A model generated the notes under the pieces. It was not told where the DNA came from. It saw only the letters and a list, made by a program, of their open reading frames with translations, and did no database searches. Position numbers and translations under genes: made by a program. From Nocardia vermiculata NBRC 100427 (GTDB lineage: Bacteria; Actinomycetota; Actinomycetes; Mycobacteriales; Mycobacteriaceae), in assembly GCF_001613265.1 (NCBI RefSeq), contig NZ_BDCA01000014.1:62001-126000 (forward strand): a stretch of 64,000 nt of DNA, written 5' to 3'. Shown piece after piece: positions 1-7,690 of this stretch (the stretch's first letter is position 1; every line of letters begins with the position of its first letter).

Positions 1-270
1 GTGCCGGGCGAGTGGTTCCCCACCGGGCGCGCGGACTGGGCGCGGGTGACCGGGGTCGATGTACACGGCGAACCGGTCACGGTCGAGGGCACCGGATATC
101 TGGCACGCTGCCTGCAACACGAAACCGATCATCTGGCGGGCCGGTTGTATCTACAGCGGCTCATCGGCCGCAATCATCGCGCCGCTCGCCGCATGATCCG
201 CGACCACGGCTGGACCGAACCCGGGCGATCCTGGCTGCCGGACGGGCCCACGCGCCGCACGGTGCACTGA
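1..270 (+). CDS. def: Peptide deformylase, 3' part (5' end outside window)
   Basis: Removes the N-formyl group from nascent proteins in the cytosol. The visible 89 residues are the C-terminal part. The metal-binding motif of the family (QHETDHLAG, around visible residues 39-47) is present, with the two His ligands and catalytic Glu, followed by a C-terminal helix rich in Arg. The family's other conserved motifs (GxGxAAxQ and EGCLS) would lie upstream of base 1, so the gene is cut by the window edge and the GTG at base 1 is unlikely to be the true start. Stop is TGA at 268-270. Confidence 0.85.
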   Translation: MPGEWFPTGRADWARVTGVDVHGEPVTVEGTGYLARCLQHETDHLAGRLYLQRLIGRNHRAARRMIRDHGWTEPGRSWLPDGPTRRTVH

Positions 271-396
271 CCACCGGTCGCCCCGCGCGCGGGCGCGGCG
301 TGCACACCGTGGCGCCCAATTCACGTGCGAAAACAGCACACTCAGGGCTCTACCGACCGGCGCTCCGGGCTCTGCCAGTGCGCTGCCGCGCACGGC

Positions 397-987
397 TCAG
401 GGGGCCGCCAGCGCTCGGAAGGCTCGGGCATAGTTCCACGGTTCCACGTCGCCGAACAGCAGATGCTGCTGCAGGAAGCCCACCATGGCGCCGAGCATCA
501 CCTGTGCCACCGCTTCGGGATCCGCGTCGGAGGACAACAGCCCCTCCGCCCGGGCCCGCGTCAGCAGGTCACACCACACACCGCGCACTCGCACCATCCG
601 TTCGCGGACGATGGCGGCGATCGCCTCGTCGCGGCCCGCCTCCGCCCAGACCTGCACCGCCACTCGCGGAACGTCGCCGTTCTGGTCCAGTTCCCGGATC
701 TGTTCCAGCATGGCCGCGAGGGCGTCGACGGGCGGCACCGGCGTCGCATTGTCGGCCAGGCGGGCCAGTTGCTCGATCATGCGCCCGAGCACCGAATCGG
801 CGATCGCCCGGATGATGTCGTTCTTCGACGAGAAGTAGCCGTACACCGCACCCGCGGACATGCCCGATTCGGCGATCACCGCCGCCATGGTCGTCTTGTG
901 AAATCCCTCGTGTGCAACACAACGCACCGCGGCCGCGATGAGCTGCTCCCGGCGGGCGGCGCGACGTTGTTCGGTCAGTCGAGGCAT
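397..987 (-). CDS. TetR/AcrR-family transcriptional repressor
   Basis: A 196-residue one-component regulator. An N-terminal TetR DNA-binding helix-turn-helix (about residues 10-57) contains the typical ending GAVYGYFSSKNDIIRAI, followed by a helical ligand-binding domain of normal length. It is divergent from a membrane protein gene starting at 1086. The 98-bp gap holds two copies of a GAAC(G/A)TTC operator-like sequence, so it probably represses itself and that neighbour. The ligand is unknown. Confidence 0.88.
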   Translation of the reverse strand: MPRLTEQRRAARREQLIAAAVRCVAHEGFHKTTMAAVIAESGMSAGAVYGYFSSKNDIIRAIADSVLGRMIEQLARLADNATPVPPVDALAAMLEQIRELDQNGDVPRVAVQVWAEAGRDEAIAAIVRERMVRVRGVWCDLLTRARAEGLLSSDADPEAVAQVMLGAMVGFLQQHLLFGDVEPWNYARAFRALAAP

Positions 988-996
988 TCTCGCATC

Positions 997-1067
997 ATAA
1001 AACGAACGTTCATTCTTGACAACGAGGCCCGGGGCAGCGCATCCTCGAAGCTATAAAACGAACATTC
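997..1067. promoter_or_regulatory. Pair of putative TetR operators
   Basis: ATAAAACGAACGTTC at 997-1011 and ATAAAACGAACATTC at 1053-1067 are 15-bp direct repeats differing at one base. The first is part of a near-perfect palindrome centred on GAACGTTC (1004-1011). They flank the likely divergent promoters of the TetR gene and the membrane protein gene. Assignment to this repressor is by position only. Confidence 0.6.
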
Positions 1068-1085
1068 CTTCTCTTTGGAGTTGTG

Positions 1086-2099
1086 ATGCGCCACTCACTC
1101 GCCGCCGCAACCGGTCCGGTTCTGGCCCTCTCCGCGCTGATCACCGTACTGGTCGCGGCCTTCGCCTGGCCCACGGCACAGACGGGCCCCCACGATCTGC
1201 CGGTCGGCATCACCGGCCCGGCGCCCGCGGTCGAACACATTCGCCACAGCCTCGATACGCTCGGCGACTCGTCCATCGACGCCTCCACCTATCGCGACCG
1301 GGCCGCAGCGGTGCAAGCCATCGAGGACCGCGATATCTACGGTGCGATCGTCGTCTCCGCCACCGGACCCGAGATCCTCACCGCGTCCGCGGCGAGCCCT
1401 GCCGTCGCCCAGGCTCTCGGCGCGATGGCCCGGGAGCTCCCTTCCGCGTCGCCGGGCGCCCCGGCGCCGTCGCCCGGCGCGGAGCCGGTACTCACCGATG
1501 TCGTCGCCACCCCCGACGCCGACCCACACGGCGCGGTATTCGGCCTGAGCCTGATCCCCATGGCGATCGGCGGCCTGCTGACAGGTGCCGCGTTGTCACT
1601 GCTCCCGCTCGGTCGAGCCACGCGGATCGGCGCCGCCCTCGCCGTTGCCTGCATCACCGGATTCACGGTCACTGCAGTCCTGCAGCCCTGGCTGGGCGTC
1701 CTCACCGGCAACTACCTGGCCGCGGTCGCGGTCGTCGCCGCGGCGGTCGCCGCGATCGCGCTGTCACTGATCGGTCTGTTCACCGTGCTCGGAGTCCCAG
1801 GGCTCGGCATCGGGGCCGCGATTCTCATCCCACTCGGCATTCCATTGTCCGGTGCCATGTCGGCGCCCGAACTGCTCCCGGCCGGGTGGGGCACACTCGG
1901 CGCCTTGCTCCCGCCCGGCGCCGCGGTCACCGCATTGCGTTCGACGGCATATTTCGCCGGCGCGGGGTCGGCCGCGGCACTGATAACCCTGGGCTGCTGG
2001 GCCGCCGGGGGGCTGCTGCTGGCCGCAGCCCCCCGGCGGATGACCAGCGCCCGGCGGAAGACCGCGTCCGAGACACAGGCCGTGGCGCAGGCCGCCTGA
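1086..2099 (+). CDS. Multi-pass membrane protein (ABC-2/YhgE-like topology)
   Basis: About 337 residues. One N-terminal membrane helix (residues about 8-27) is followed by an extracytoplasmic region of about 120 residues rich in Ala and Pro, then about five to six hydrophobic segments to the C-terminus. This layout resembles YhgE/Pip or ABC-2 type export-associated membrane proteins, but no diagnostic motif is visible. GGAG at 1077-1080 is spaced 5 nt from the ATG at 1086, which I prefer over the GTG at 1083. It is divergent from and probably controlled by the TetR regulator, which suggests an export or envelope role; the substrate is unknown. Confidence 0.7.
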   Translation: MRHSLAAATGPVLALSALITVLVAAFAWPTAQTGPHDLPVGITGPAPAVEHIRHSLDTLGDSSIDASTYRDRAAAVQAIEDRDIYGAIVVSATGPEILTASAASPAVAQALGAMARELPSASPGAPAPSPGAEPVLTDVVATPDADPHGAVFGLSLIPMAIGGLLTGAALSLLPLGRATRIGAALAVACITGFTVTAVLQPWLGVLTGNYLAAVAVVAAAVAAIALSLIGLFTVLGVPGLGIGAAILIPLGIPLSGAMSAPELLPAGWGTLGALLPPGAAVTALRSTAYFAGAGSAAALITLGCWAAGGLLLAAAPRRMTSARRKTASETQAVAQAA

Positions 2100-2321
2100 T
2101 CCGCACGGCACACCCGGGACTCGCCCCTATCGCACCCATTACCGGGACCCGCCTGCTCCGCTCGATCCCGACCGGAGCGGGCGCCCGTTCCCGGTTTGCC
2201 GGAATGTGGCTCACGCTACAATCGGACCGTCTCGACCGATGCCGCCGCGTGCACACAACTACCCACGGGTAACATGACAGGCGTACTTTTTCCATCCGGC
2301 TTTCTCGAAATGAGGCAGTAG

Positions 2322-4505
2322 ATGACAGAGCGGATTCAGGTCGGCGGGCTCCAGGTTGCCAAGGTTCTCCACGACTTCGTGGAGAACGAGGCGCTCCCCG
2401 GCTCCGGCGTAGATTCCGCCGCGTTCTGGACCGGTGCGGAGAGCCTGATCAACGACCTGGCTCCCCGCAACCGCGCCCTGCTGACCGAACGCGACGAAAT
2501 CCAGGGCAAATTGGACGCCTGGCATGGCGAGAACCCCGGCGTCGGGTACGACAAGGCGGCGTACAAGAAGTTCCTCGCCGAGATCGGTTATCTGCGCGAG
2601 GAGCCGGCGGACTTCTCCATCGGCACCCAGAACGTCGACGACGAGATCGCCACCACCGCCGGCCCGCAGCTGGTGGTTCCGGTGAGCAATGCCCGGTTCG
2701 CGATCAATGCGGCCAACGCGCGCTGGGGCTCGCTCTACGACGCCCTGTACGGCACCGACGCCATTTCCGAGGCGAACGGCGCCGAGAAGGGCACGTCCTA
2801 CAACAAGGTTCGCGGTGACAAGGTCATCGAGTGGGCCCGCAACTTCCTCGACGACGCGGTCCCGCTGATCACCGGCTCGCACGTGGGCTCCAAGGCATAC
2901 AAGATCGTCGACGGCGAGCTCGAGGTCACTCTCGAGGACGGCACCGACATCGGCCTGGCCGATTCCTCGGCGCTGCTCGGCTACCTCGGCGACCCCGCCT
3001 CCCCCACCTCGGTGCTGCTGCGCCACAACGGCCTGCACATCGACATCCAGATCGACCCGGAGTCGCCGATCGGCAAGACCGACGACGCCGGAGTCAAGGA
3101 TGTGGTGCTCGAGTCCGCGGTCACCACGATCATGGACTTCGAGGACTCCGTCGCCGCAGTCGACGCCGAGGACAAGGTCGCCGGCTACCACAACTGGCTC
3201 GGCCTGATGAAGGGCGATCTCGCCGAAGAGGTCAGCAAGGGCGGCAAGACCTTCACCCGGACCATGAATCCGGACCGCGTCTACACCGGCCTCGACGGCA
3301 ACGACGTGGTGCTGCACGGGCGTTCGCTGATGTTCGTCCGCAACGTCGGCCATCTGATGACCTCCGATGCGATCCTCGACGCCGAGGGCAACGAGGTGCC
3401 CGAGGGCATCCTCGACGGGCTGATCACCTCGCTGGCCGCCGTGCACTCACTCAACGGCAAAGCCGCGGTGAGCAACTCGCGCACCGGGTCGGTCTACATC
3501 GTCAAGCCGAAGATGCACGGTCCCGACGAAGTGGCCTTCGCCAACGACCTGTTCGACCGCGTCGAGGATGTGCTGGGCCTGGCCCGCAATACCCTCAAGG
3601 TCGGCATCATGGACGAGGAGCGCCGCACCACGGTCAACCTGAAAGCATGCATCCAGGCCGCCAAGGACCGTGTGGTCTTCATCAACACCGGCTTCCTGGA
3701 CCGCACCGGCGACGAGATCCACACCTCCATGGAGGCCGGCCCGATGATTCGCAAGGCCGAGATGAAGACCCAGACCTGGATGCTGTCCTACGAGGACTGG
3801 AACGTCGACAAGGGCCTGGCTACCGGCCTGCCGCACAAGGCGCAGATCGGTAAGGGCATGTGGGCGATGCCCGATCTCATGGCGGGCATGCTCGAGCAGA
3901 AGGGCGCCCACCCGCGGGCCGGGGCGACCACGGCCTGGGTCCCCTCCCCGACCGCCGCCACCCTGCACTCCACCCATTACCACCTGGTGGACGTGTTCAA
4001 GCGGCAGGCCGAGATCGCCAAGGGCGGGCCGCGTGCCGTCGTCGACCAGATCCTGGAGATCCCGCTCGCCGCCGACACCAACTGGTCGGCCGACGAGATC
4101 GCCAACGAGCTGGACAACAACTGCCAGTCCATCCTCGGCTACGTGGTCCGCTGGATCGATCAGGGTGTGGGTTGCTCCAAGGTGCCCGACATCAACGACG
4201 TCGCGCTCATGGAAGACCGTGCGACGCTGCGGATTTCGAGTCAGCTGCTGGCCAACTGGCTGCGCCACGGCATCGTCTCCGCCGACCAGATCGTCGCCTC
4301 GCTCGAGCGGATGGCGCCCGTCGTGGACCGGCAGAACGCCGGTGACGCCGCCTACCAGCCGATGGCTCCCGATTTCGCGAACAGCATCGCTTTCCAGGCG
4401 GCCAAGGAGCTGATCCTCGAGGGCGCCCAGCAGCCCAACGGGTACACCGAGCCGATTCTGCATCGGCGCCGGCGCGACGCGAAGGCGCTGGCCGCCAAGA
4501 GCTGA
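2322..4505 (+). CDS. glcB: Malate synthase G
   Basis: Condenses glyoxylate with acetyl-CoA to malate, completing the glyoxylate shunt in the cytosol; needed for growth on fatty acids or sterols. The 727 residues are the expected length for the monomeric G form (mycobacterial GlcB is about 740). Conserved blocks include the Arg region HGRSLMFVRNVGH (about 330-342), the acidic region GIMDEERRTTVNLK (about 426-439) and NTGFLDRTGDEIHTSM (about 450-465), which carry the Mg and glyoxylate residues. It stands alone with its own promoter region and a strong downstream hairpin. The same chromosomal neighbourhood carries gcvP and garA, as in mycobacteria. Confidence 0.97.
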   Translation: MTERIQVGGLQVAKVLHDFVENEALPGSGVDSAAFWTGAESLINDLAPRNRALLTERDEIQGKLDAWHGENPGVGYDKAAYKKFLAEIGYLREEPADFSIGTQNVDDEIATTAGPQLVVPVSNARFAINAANARWGSLYDALYGTDAISEANGAEKGTSYNKVRGDKVIEWARNFLDDAVPLITGSHVGSKAYKIVDGELEVTLEDGTDIGLADSSALLGYLGDPASPTSVLLRHNGLHIDIQIDPESPIGKTDDAGVKDVVLESAVTTIMDFEDSVAAVDAEDKVAGYHNWLGLMKGDLAEEVSKGGKTFTRTMNPDRVYTGLDGNDVVLHGRSLMFVRNVGHLMTSDAILDAEGNEVPEGILDGLITSLAAVHSLNGKAAVSNSRTGSVYIVKPKMHGPDEVAFANDLFDRVEDVLGLARNTLKVGIMDEERRTTVNLKACIQAAKDRVVFINTGFLDRTGDEIHTSMEAGPMIRKAEMKTQTWMLSYEDWNVDKGLATGLPHKAQIGKGMWAMPDLMAGMLEQKGAHPRAGATTAWVPSPTAATLHSTHYHLVDVFKRQAEIAKGGPRAVVDQILEIPLAADTNWSADEIANELDNNCQSILGYVVRWIDQGVGCSKVPDINDVALMEDRATLRISSQLLANWLRHGIVSADQIVASLERMAPVVDRQNAGDAAYQPMAPDFANSIAFQAAKELILEGAQQPNGYTEPILHRRRRDAKALAAKS

Positions 4506-4556
4506 TCCGGCGGCTGCGGCCGCACGTCGGTTCGCAAGCGAGAACGGTTCCTGTTC

Positions 4557-4585
4557 CGCCCCGGTCGTCCTCGACGACCGGGGCG
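4557..4585 (+). terminator. Hairpin downstream of malate synthase
   Basis: Perfect 13-bp inverted repeat CGCCCCGGTCGTC / GACGACCGGGGCG with a 3-nt loop, 51 bp after the glcB stop. It lacks a T-run, as is usual for high-GC actinobacterial terminators. Confidence 0.7.
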
Positions 4586-4836
4586 AAGCTGTATTCGCGC
4601 CCGGACGGTGCGGTTCCCGCCGTGGCGCACCCCACAGGCGGGGATATTCCGGAATAGATCCGACCACCGCCGCGCTGTAGCTGTCCGGAGCGGGGGTATC
4701 GGCGCAGATCCCCTGCGGCAGCGAAAAATCAGCCGACAACGGTGGTGGTGCTGTGCCACCATGTCACTCACCATCACAATCGTCACCGCGTTCGCGGGAC
4801 GACCACTGCGAAGAGACGGAAAGGAGGAGGTGGCCG
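4586..4836. other. Intergenic region, no gene recognised
   Basis: Lies between the glcB terminator and the small ORF at 4837. I see no convincing coding frame; it ends in a strong ribosome binding site (AAGGAGGAGG, 4821-4830). Confidence 0.5.
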
Positions 4837-4971
4837 ATGCATCCGAAGAATATGTGCGGCGAGACGAAACCGTCTGCCGAACAACTGCTCTCGCCTATCG
4901 CGGAGCCCGTGCTAGAGCTGTCGCAGCGTTCCTTCCGGCAGACCGCCCGCCTTCTCCGGCACCAGGCCTGA
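4837..4971 (+). CDS. Small ORF, 44 residues, function unknown
   Basis: The ATG is preceded by a very strong Shine-Dalgarno sequence (AAGGAGGAGG, ending 6 nt before the start), which is the main reason to call it. The product begins MHPKNMCGETKPSAEQLLSP, is polar with an amphipathic C-terminal helix, and has one Cys; no signal peptide or membrane segment is seen. It ends 52 bp before the HNH nuclease gene and could be a real micro-protein or a translated leader for that gene. Confidence 0.45.
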   Translation: MHPKNMCGETKPSAEQLLSPIAEPVLELSQRSFRQTARLLRHQA

Positions 4972-5023
4972 CAACCGCCCTTCCCCTCCTTGCATCTCTC
5001 CTACCGGAAACCATGGTGACCCC

Positions 5024-5566
5024 ATGCTGCCCAGCCGCGCCCCGGCACGCCCGTCCGCCGACAACTGGATACAGACACAGGTGCTGGTCCTCAACGCCTC
5101 CTACGAGGCGCTGACCGACGTCGGTGCCGACCGCGCGGTGGTGTTGTTGATCAGCGGCGCCGCCGAAACCGTCGCCGTCCGGGAACCGCACGTCCCGATC
5201 CGGTCCAAGCATCTGGAACTCGCACTGCCGGAAACGATTCGGCTGCTGCGCTACATTCACCTCGAACATCGCGTACTGGTGCACGACGAGAGCCGTGCCA
5301 CTCTGGCAGGTGTGCTGCGCCGCGACCGCCACCGCTGCGGCTACTGCGCCGGCTGGGCCGCCACCGTCGATCACGTCCGGCCCCGCAGCCGCGGCGGGCC
5401 GAACACCTGGAGCAACCTGATCGCGGCCTGCGGGTCGTGTAACACCCGCAAGGCGGACCGTACCCCCGCCGAAGCCGGAATGCGGCTGCTGTGGGAGCCG
5501 AAGGCCCCCACCGATCTGCACCGCAGGCAGCGCCACATCTGGCGCAGCCTGGCCGCCCCGAGCTGA
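5024..5566 (+). CDS. HNH endonuclease-domain protein
   Basis: 180 residues. An N-terminal domain (about 18-95) typical of the actinobacterial HNH family begins at QVLVLNASYEALTDV. The HNH/zinc domain follows: the CGYC knuckle (about 106-109), the DHVRPRSRGG metal/catalytic segment (about 117-126), then W-NL-AACGSCNTRKADR with the second Cys pair. Such proteins are common in actinobacterial chromosomes and cleave DNA non-specifically or with a nick preference in vitro; the physiological role here is not known. Followed 29 bp later by whiB. Confidence 0.88.
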   Translation: MLPSRAPARPSADNWIQTQVLVLNASYEALTDVGADRAVVLLISGAAETVAVREPHVPIRSKHLELALPETIRLLRYIHLEHRVLVHDESRATLAGVLRRDRHRCGYCAGWAATVDHVRPRSRGGPNTWSNLIAACGSCNTRKADRTPAEAGMRLLWEPKAPTDLHRRQRHIWRSLAAPS

Positions 5567-5595
5567 ACCGAGTCCCGAGGAAGGAGGGATCCGAT

Positions 5596-5856
5596 ATGAC
5601 GAACACCATTCCCGCGCCCAACCTGGTGGATCTGCTCCCACTCTCCGATACCCAGGACTGGGAGCAGGCCGCCTGTCAGGGCGATCCCAACCACGACGCG
5701 TGGTTCCCCTATCCGTCGCAGGACTTCGACTACGCGCGCGAAATCTGCACGGGGTGCCCGATCCGCAGGCAGTGCGCGGAGTTCGCCGCGACCACCGGCC
5801 AGTCCGGGGTGTGGGGCGGCCACGAATTCGACCGAGGAAAGCTGATCCGCGACTGA
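5596..5856 (+). CDS. WhiB-family iron-sulfur transcription factor
   Basis: 86 residues. The four [4Fe-4S] cysteines are at about 27, 51, 54 and 60 (spacing C-x23-C-x2-C-x5-C), followed by the family's G(V/I)WGG turn (GVWGG) and a short basic tail. These proteins bind sigma factor region 4 and redirect transcription in response to redox signals. AAGGAGG at 5581-5587 is well placed for the ATG. The paralogue cannot be assigned (it is not clearly WhiB1, 2, 3 or 7) because the usual AT-hook-like tail is minimal. Confidence 0.92.
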   Translation: MTNTIPAPNLVDLLPLSDTQDWEQAACQGDPNHDAWFPYPSQDFDYAREICTGCPIRRQCAEFAATTGQSGVWGGHEFDRGKLIRD

Positions 5857-5950
5857 GCCGCGGGTGGTGTGCGTGGGCACCAGTCGCACGCACCCACCCG
5901 CCGCCGGTCGTCCGGGCGGTACTGGTGCAGCACGGTCGATCTGCTGGCCA

Positions 5951-5956
5951 TACACT
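5951..5956 (+). promoter_or_regulatory. Putative -10 element (TACACT) of a leaderless transcript
   Basis: TACACT ends 8 nt before the GTG at 5965 and there is no Shine-Dalgarno sequence, the arrangement seen for leaderless genes in actinobacteria. The -35 region is not recognisable. Confidence 0.4.
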
Positions 5957-5964
5957 CGAAGATC

Positions 5965-7635
5965 GTGGGCACACATCGCAACGCGGGCGGATCACGGGGC
6001 GTCAGCAAAAGTTTGGTTATCACAGTGGTGGCAGTCGTCGTCCTGATCGCGGCCGTGGGCAGCTGGTTCTGGCTGAGCAATCGCTCGGCATCGGAGAGCC
6101 GCAGCGCGGCCGGCCAGTGCATCGAGGGGGCCGTGGACCTGCGGGTGACGGTGGATCCCGACATCGCGGCACCGGTGCGCGCCGCCGCCGACCGTTACAA
6201 TTCCTCCGCGCCGCAGGTGCGCGACCATTGCGCGAAGGTGTCGGTCACCGCGACTCCCACCGCCGCGATGGTGGCCGGGCTCACCGCACCCGAATGGGAT
6301 CAGCAGCTGGGCCCGCAGCCGGCGTTGTGGATTCCGAGCTCCACCCGAGCGGTCGAACAGATGCGGGTTCCCGGACTCGTCCAGGGAACTCCGGCCTCGA
6401 TCGCGGCCAGCCCTATCGTGGTCGCCGTCCCCGATCAGCTCCGTCAGGCAATGGAACGGGCCGAGCTGAGCTGGTCGGATCTGGCACGTCTGCAACAGGG
6501 CACGCTGGGCGATATCGGGCTCGGCAGCTGGGGGCCACTGCAGATGGCGCTGCCCGCCGGCGACAGCTCGCTCGCCGCTGCCGTAGCGGTCGGCTCCGCC
6601 GTCTCGGGCTCCGACCCGCTGACCGATTCCGCCGCGAATTCCGGCCAGGTGATCGCCGCGGTCTCCGGATTGGCGGCCGAGGCACCGAAATCGACCGACG
6701 GCACCGCCCTGGACGCGGTCTCCGGGTCCGGTCAGTCCGCCGAATCCCCCATTCACGCGGTGGCGGTTACCGAGCAGCAAGCCACCTCGGCAGCGGGCGT
6801 CGGGCAGTTCCGGCCGACCGGTGCACAGCCGGTCGCCGACTATCCGGCCACGATGATCACCGGCAACTGGGTGGACAAAACTCAGAATCTGGTCGCCGGT
6901 GTCTTCGCGGATTATCTGCGCGCGCCCGAGCAGCAGAAGTTGTTCACCGACAACGGTTTCCAGGCCCCCGCGGCGACACCGGTCCCGGTACCCGCCAAGT
7001 CCGTGCTGGACCGGATCCAGTCGGCGATCGATAATCCGGTACTCGGTGTCCAGTCCACCGTGCTGATCGACACCTCCGCCTCGATGGCGGTCGCCGACGG
7101 ACCGATGTCGCGGTTGAACAATTCACTCGCCGCGGTGCGCTCCACGCTCGACACCATGCCGCCGGACTTCGGGGCCGGCGCCTGGATCTACGCCGGCACA
7201 CTCGCCAACGGCAACCCGTACCGGGCCATCGCGCCCACCGCCCCGCTGACCCAGCAGCATCGTTCCGAATTGTCCACGGCGCTCGGCGATGTCACACTCG
7301 CAGGTTCGCAGACCGACCAGACCTATCCGGCGCTCGAGGCGGCCTACCGCAGTGCGGTACAGGATTACGCCTCGGGTAAGACCAATTCGGTGCTGCTCAT
7401 CACCGGCGGCCCGAACGACAACTCCTCGATCAGTGGCGACCAGCTGCCGGCCGAAATCTCCGCCGCGGGCGACGCCGCGCACCCGGTGCGCGTGGACGTC
7501 ATCGTGGTCGGCGGACCGGGGTCGGATGCGTTACAGAAGGTGGCGGAGCAGACCGGTGGCAGCTATACCAAGGTCACCACGTCGGACGACATGAGTTTCG
7601 GCACTGCCGTCAACCACGCTCTGACCACGCCGTAG
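5965..7635 (+). CDS. Membrane-anchored substrate-binding / von Willebrand factor A protein
   Basis: About 556 residues. A short basic N-terminus and one membrane anchor (about 15-36, SKSLVITVVAVVVLIAAVG) place the rest outside the cell. Residues about 50-350 resemble periplasmic substrate-binding (SBP_bac_11-like) domains. The C-terminal VWA domain has the MIDAS motif DTSAS (about 369-373) for a divalent cation. Similar proteins occur throughout Nocardia and Mycobacterium without a fixed function. I chose the GTG at 5965 because the hydrophobic anchor begins just after it and a -10 box is suitably placed. A hairpin terminator follows. Confidence 0.78.
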   Translation: MGTHRNAGGSRGVSKSLVITVVAVVVLIAAVGSWFWLSNRSASESRSAAGQCIEGAVDLRVTVDPDIAAPVRAAADRYNSSAPQVRDHCAKVSVTATPTAAMVAGLTAPEWDQQLGPQPALWIPSSTRAVEQMRVPGLVQGTPASIAASPIVVAVPDQLRQAMERAELSWSDLARLQQGTLGDIGLGSWGPLQMALPAGDSSLAAAVAVGSAVSGSDPLTDSAANSGQVIAAVSGLAAEAPKSTDGTALDAVSGSGQSAESPIHAVAVTEQQATSAAGVGQFRPTGAQPVADYPATMITGNWVDKTQNLVAGVFADYLRAPEQQKLFTDNGFQAPAATPVPVPAKSVLDRIQSAIDNPVLGVQSTVLIDTSASMAVADGPMSRLNNSLAAVRSTLDTMPPDFGAGAWIYAGTLANGNPYRAIAPTAPLTQQHRSELSTALGDVTLAGSQTDQTYPALEAAYRSAVQDYASGKTNSVLLITGGPNDNSSISGDQLPAEISAAGDAAHPVRVDVIVVGGPGSDALQKVAEQTGGSYTKVTTSDDMSFGTAVNHALTTP

Positions 7636-7644
7636 CCTGCTCCC

Positions 7645-7679
7645 ATGTCCGGGCCGGTCCGATGACCGTGCCCGGACAT
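7645..7679. terminator. Bidirectional hairpin between convergent genes
   Basis: ATGTCCGGGC (7645-7654) and GCCCGGACAT (7670-7679) form a perfect 10-bp stem with a 15-nt loop, between the VWA gene (plus) and gcvP (minus). Confidence 0.6.
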
Positions 7680-7690
7680 CCGGGGGTCGC

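Noticed and set aside
3447..4739. Long open frame antisense to malate synthase
   Set aside because: Composition is that of the reverse of a well recognised gene; no motifs, and glcB is certain here.
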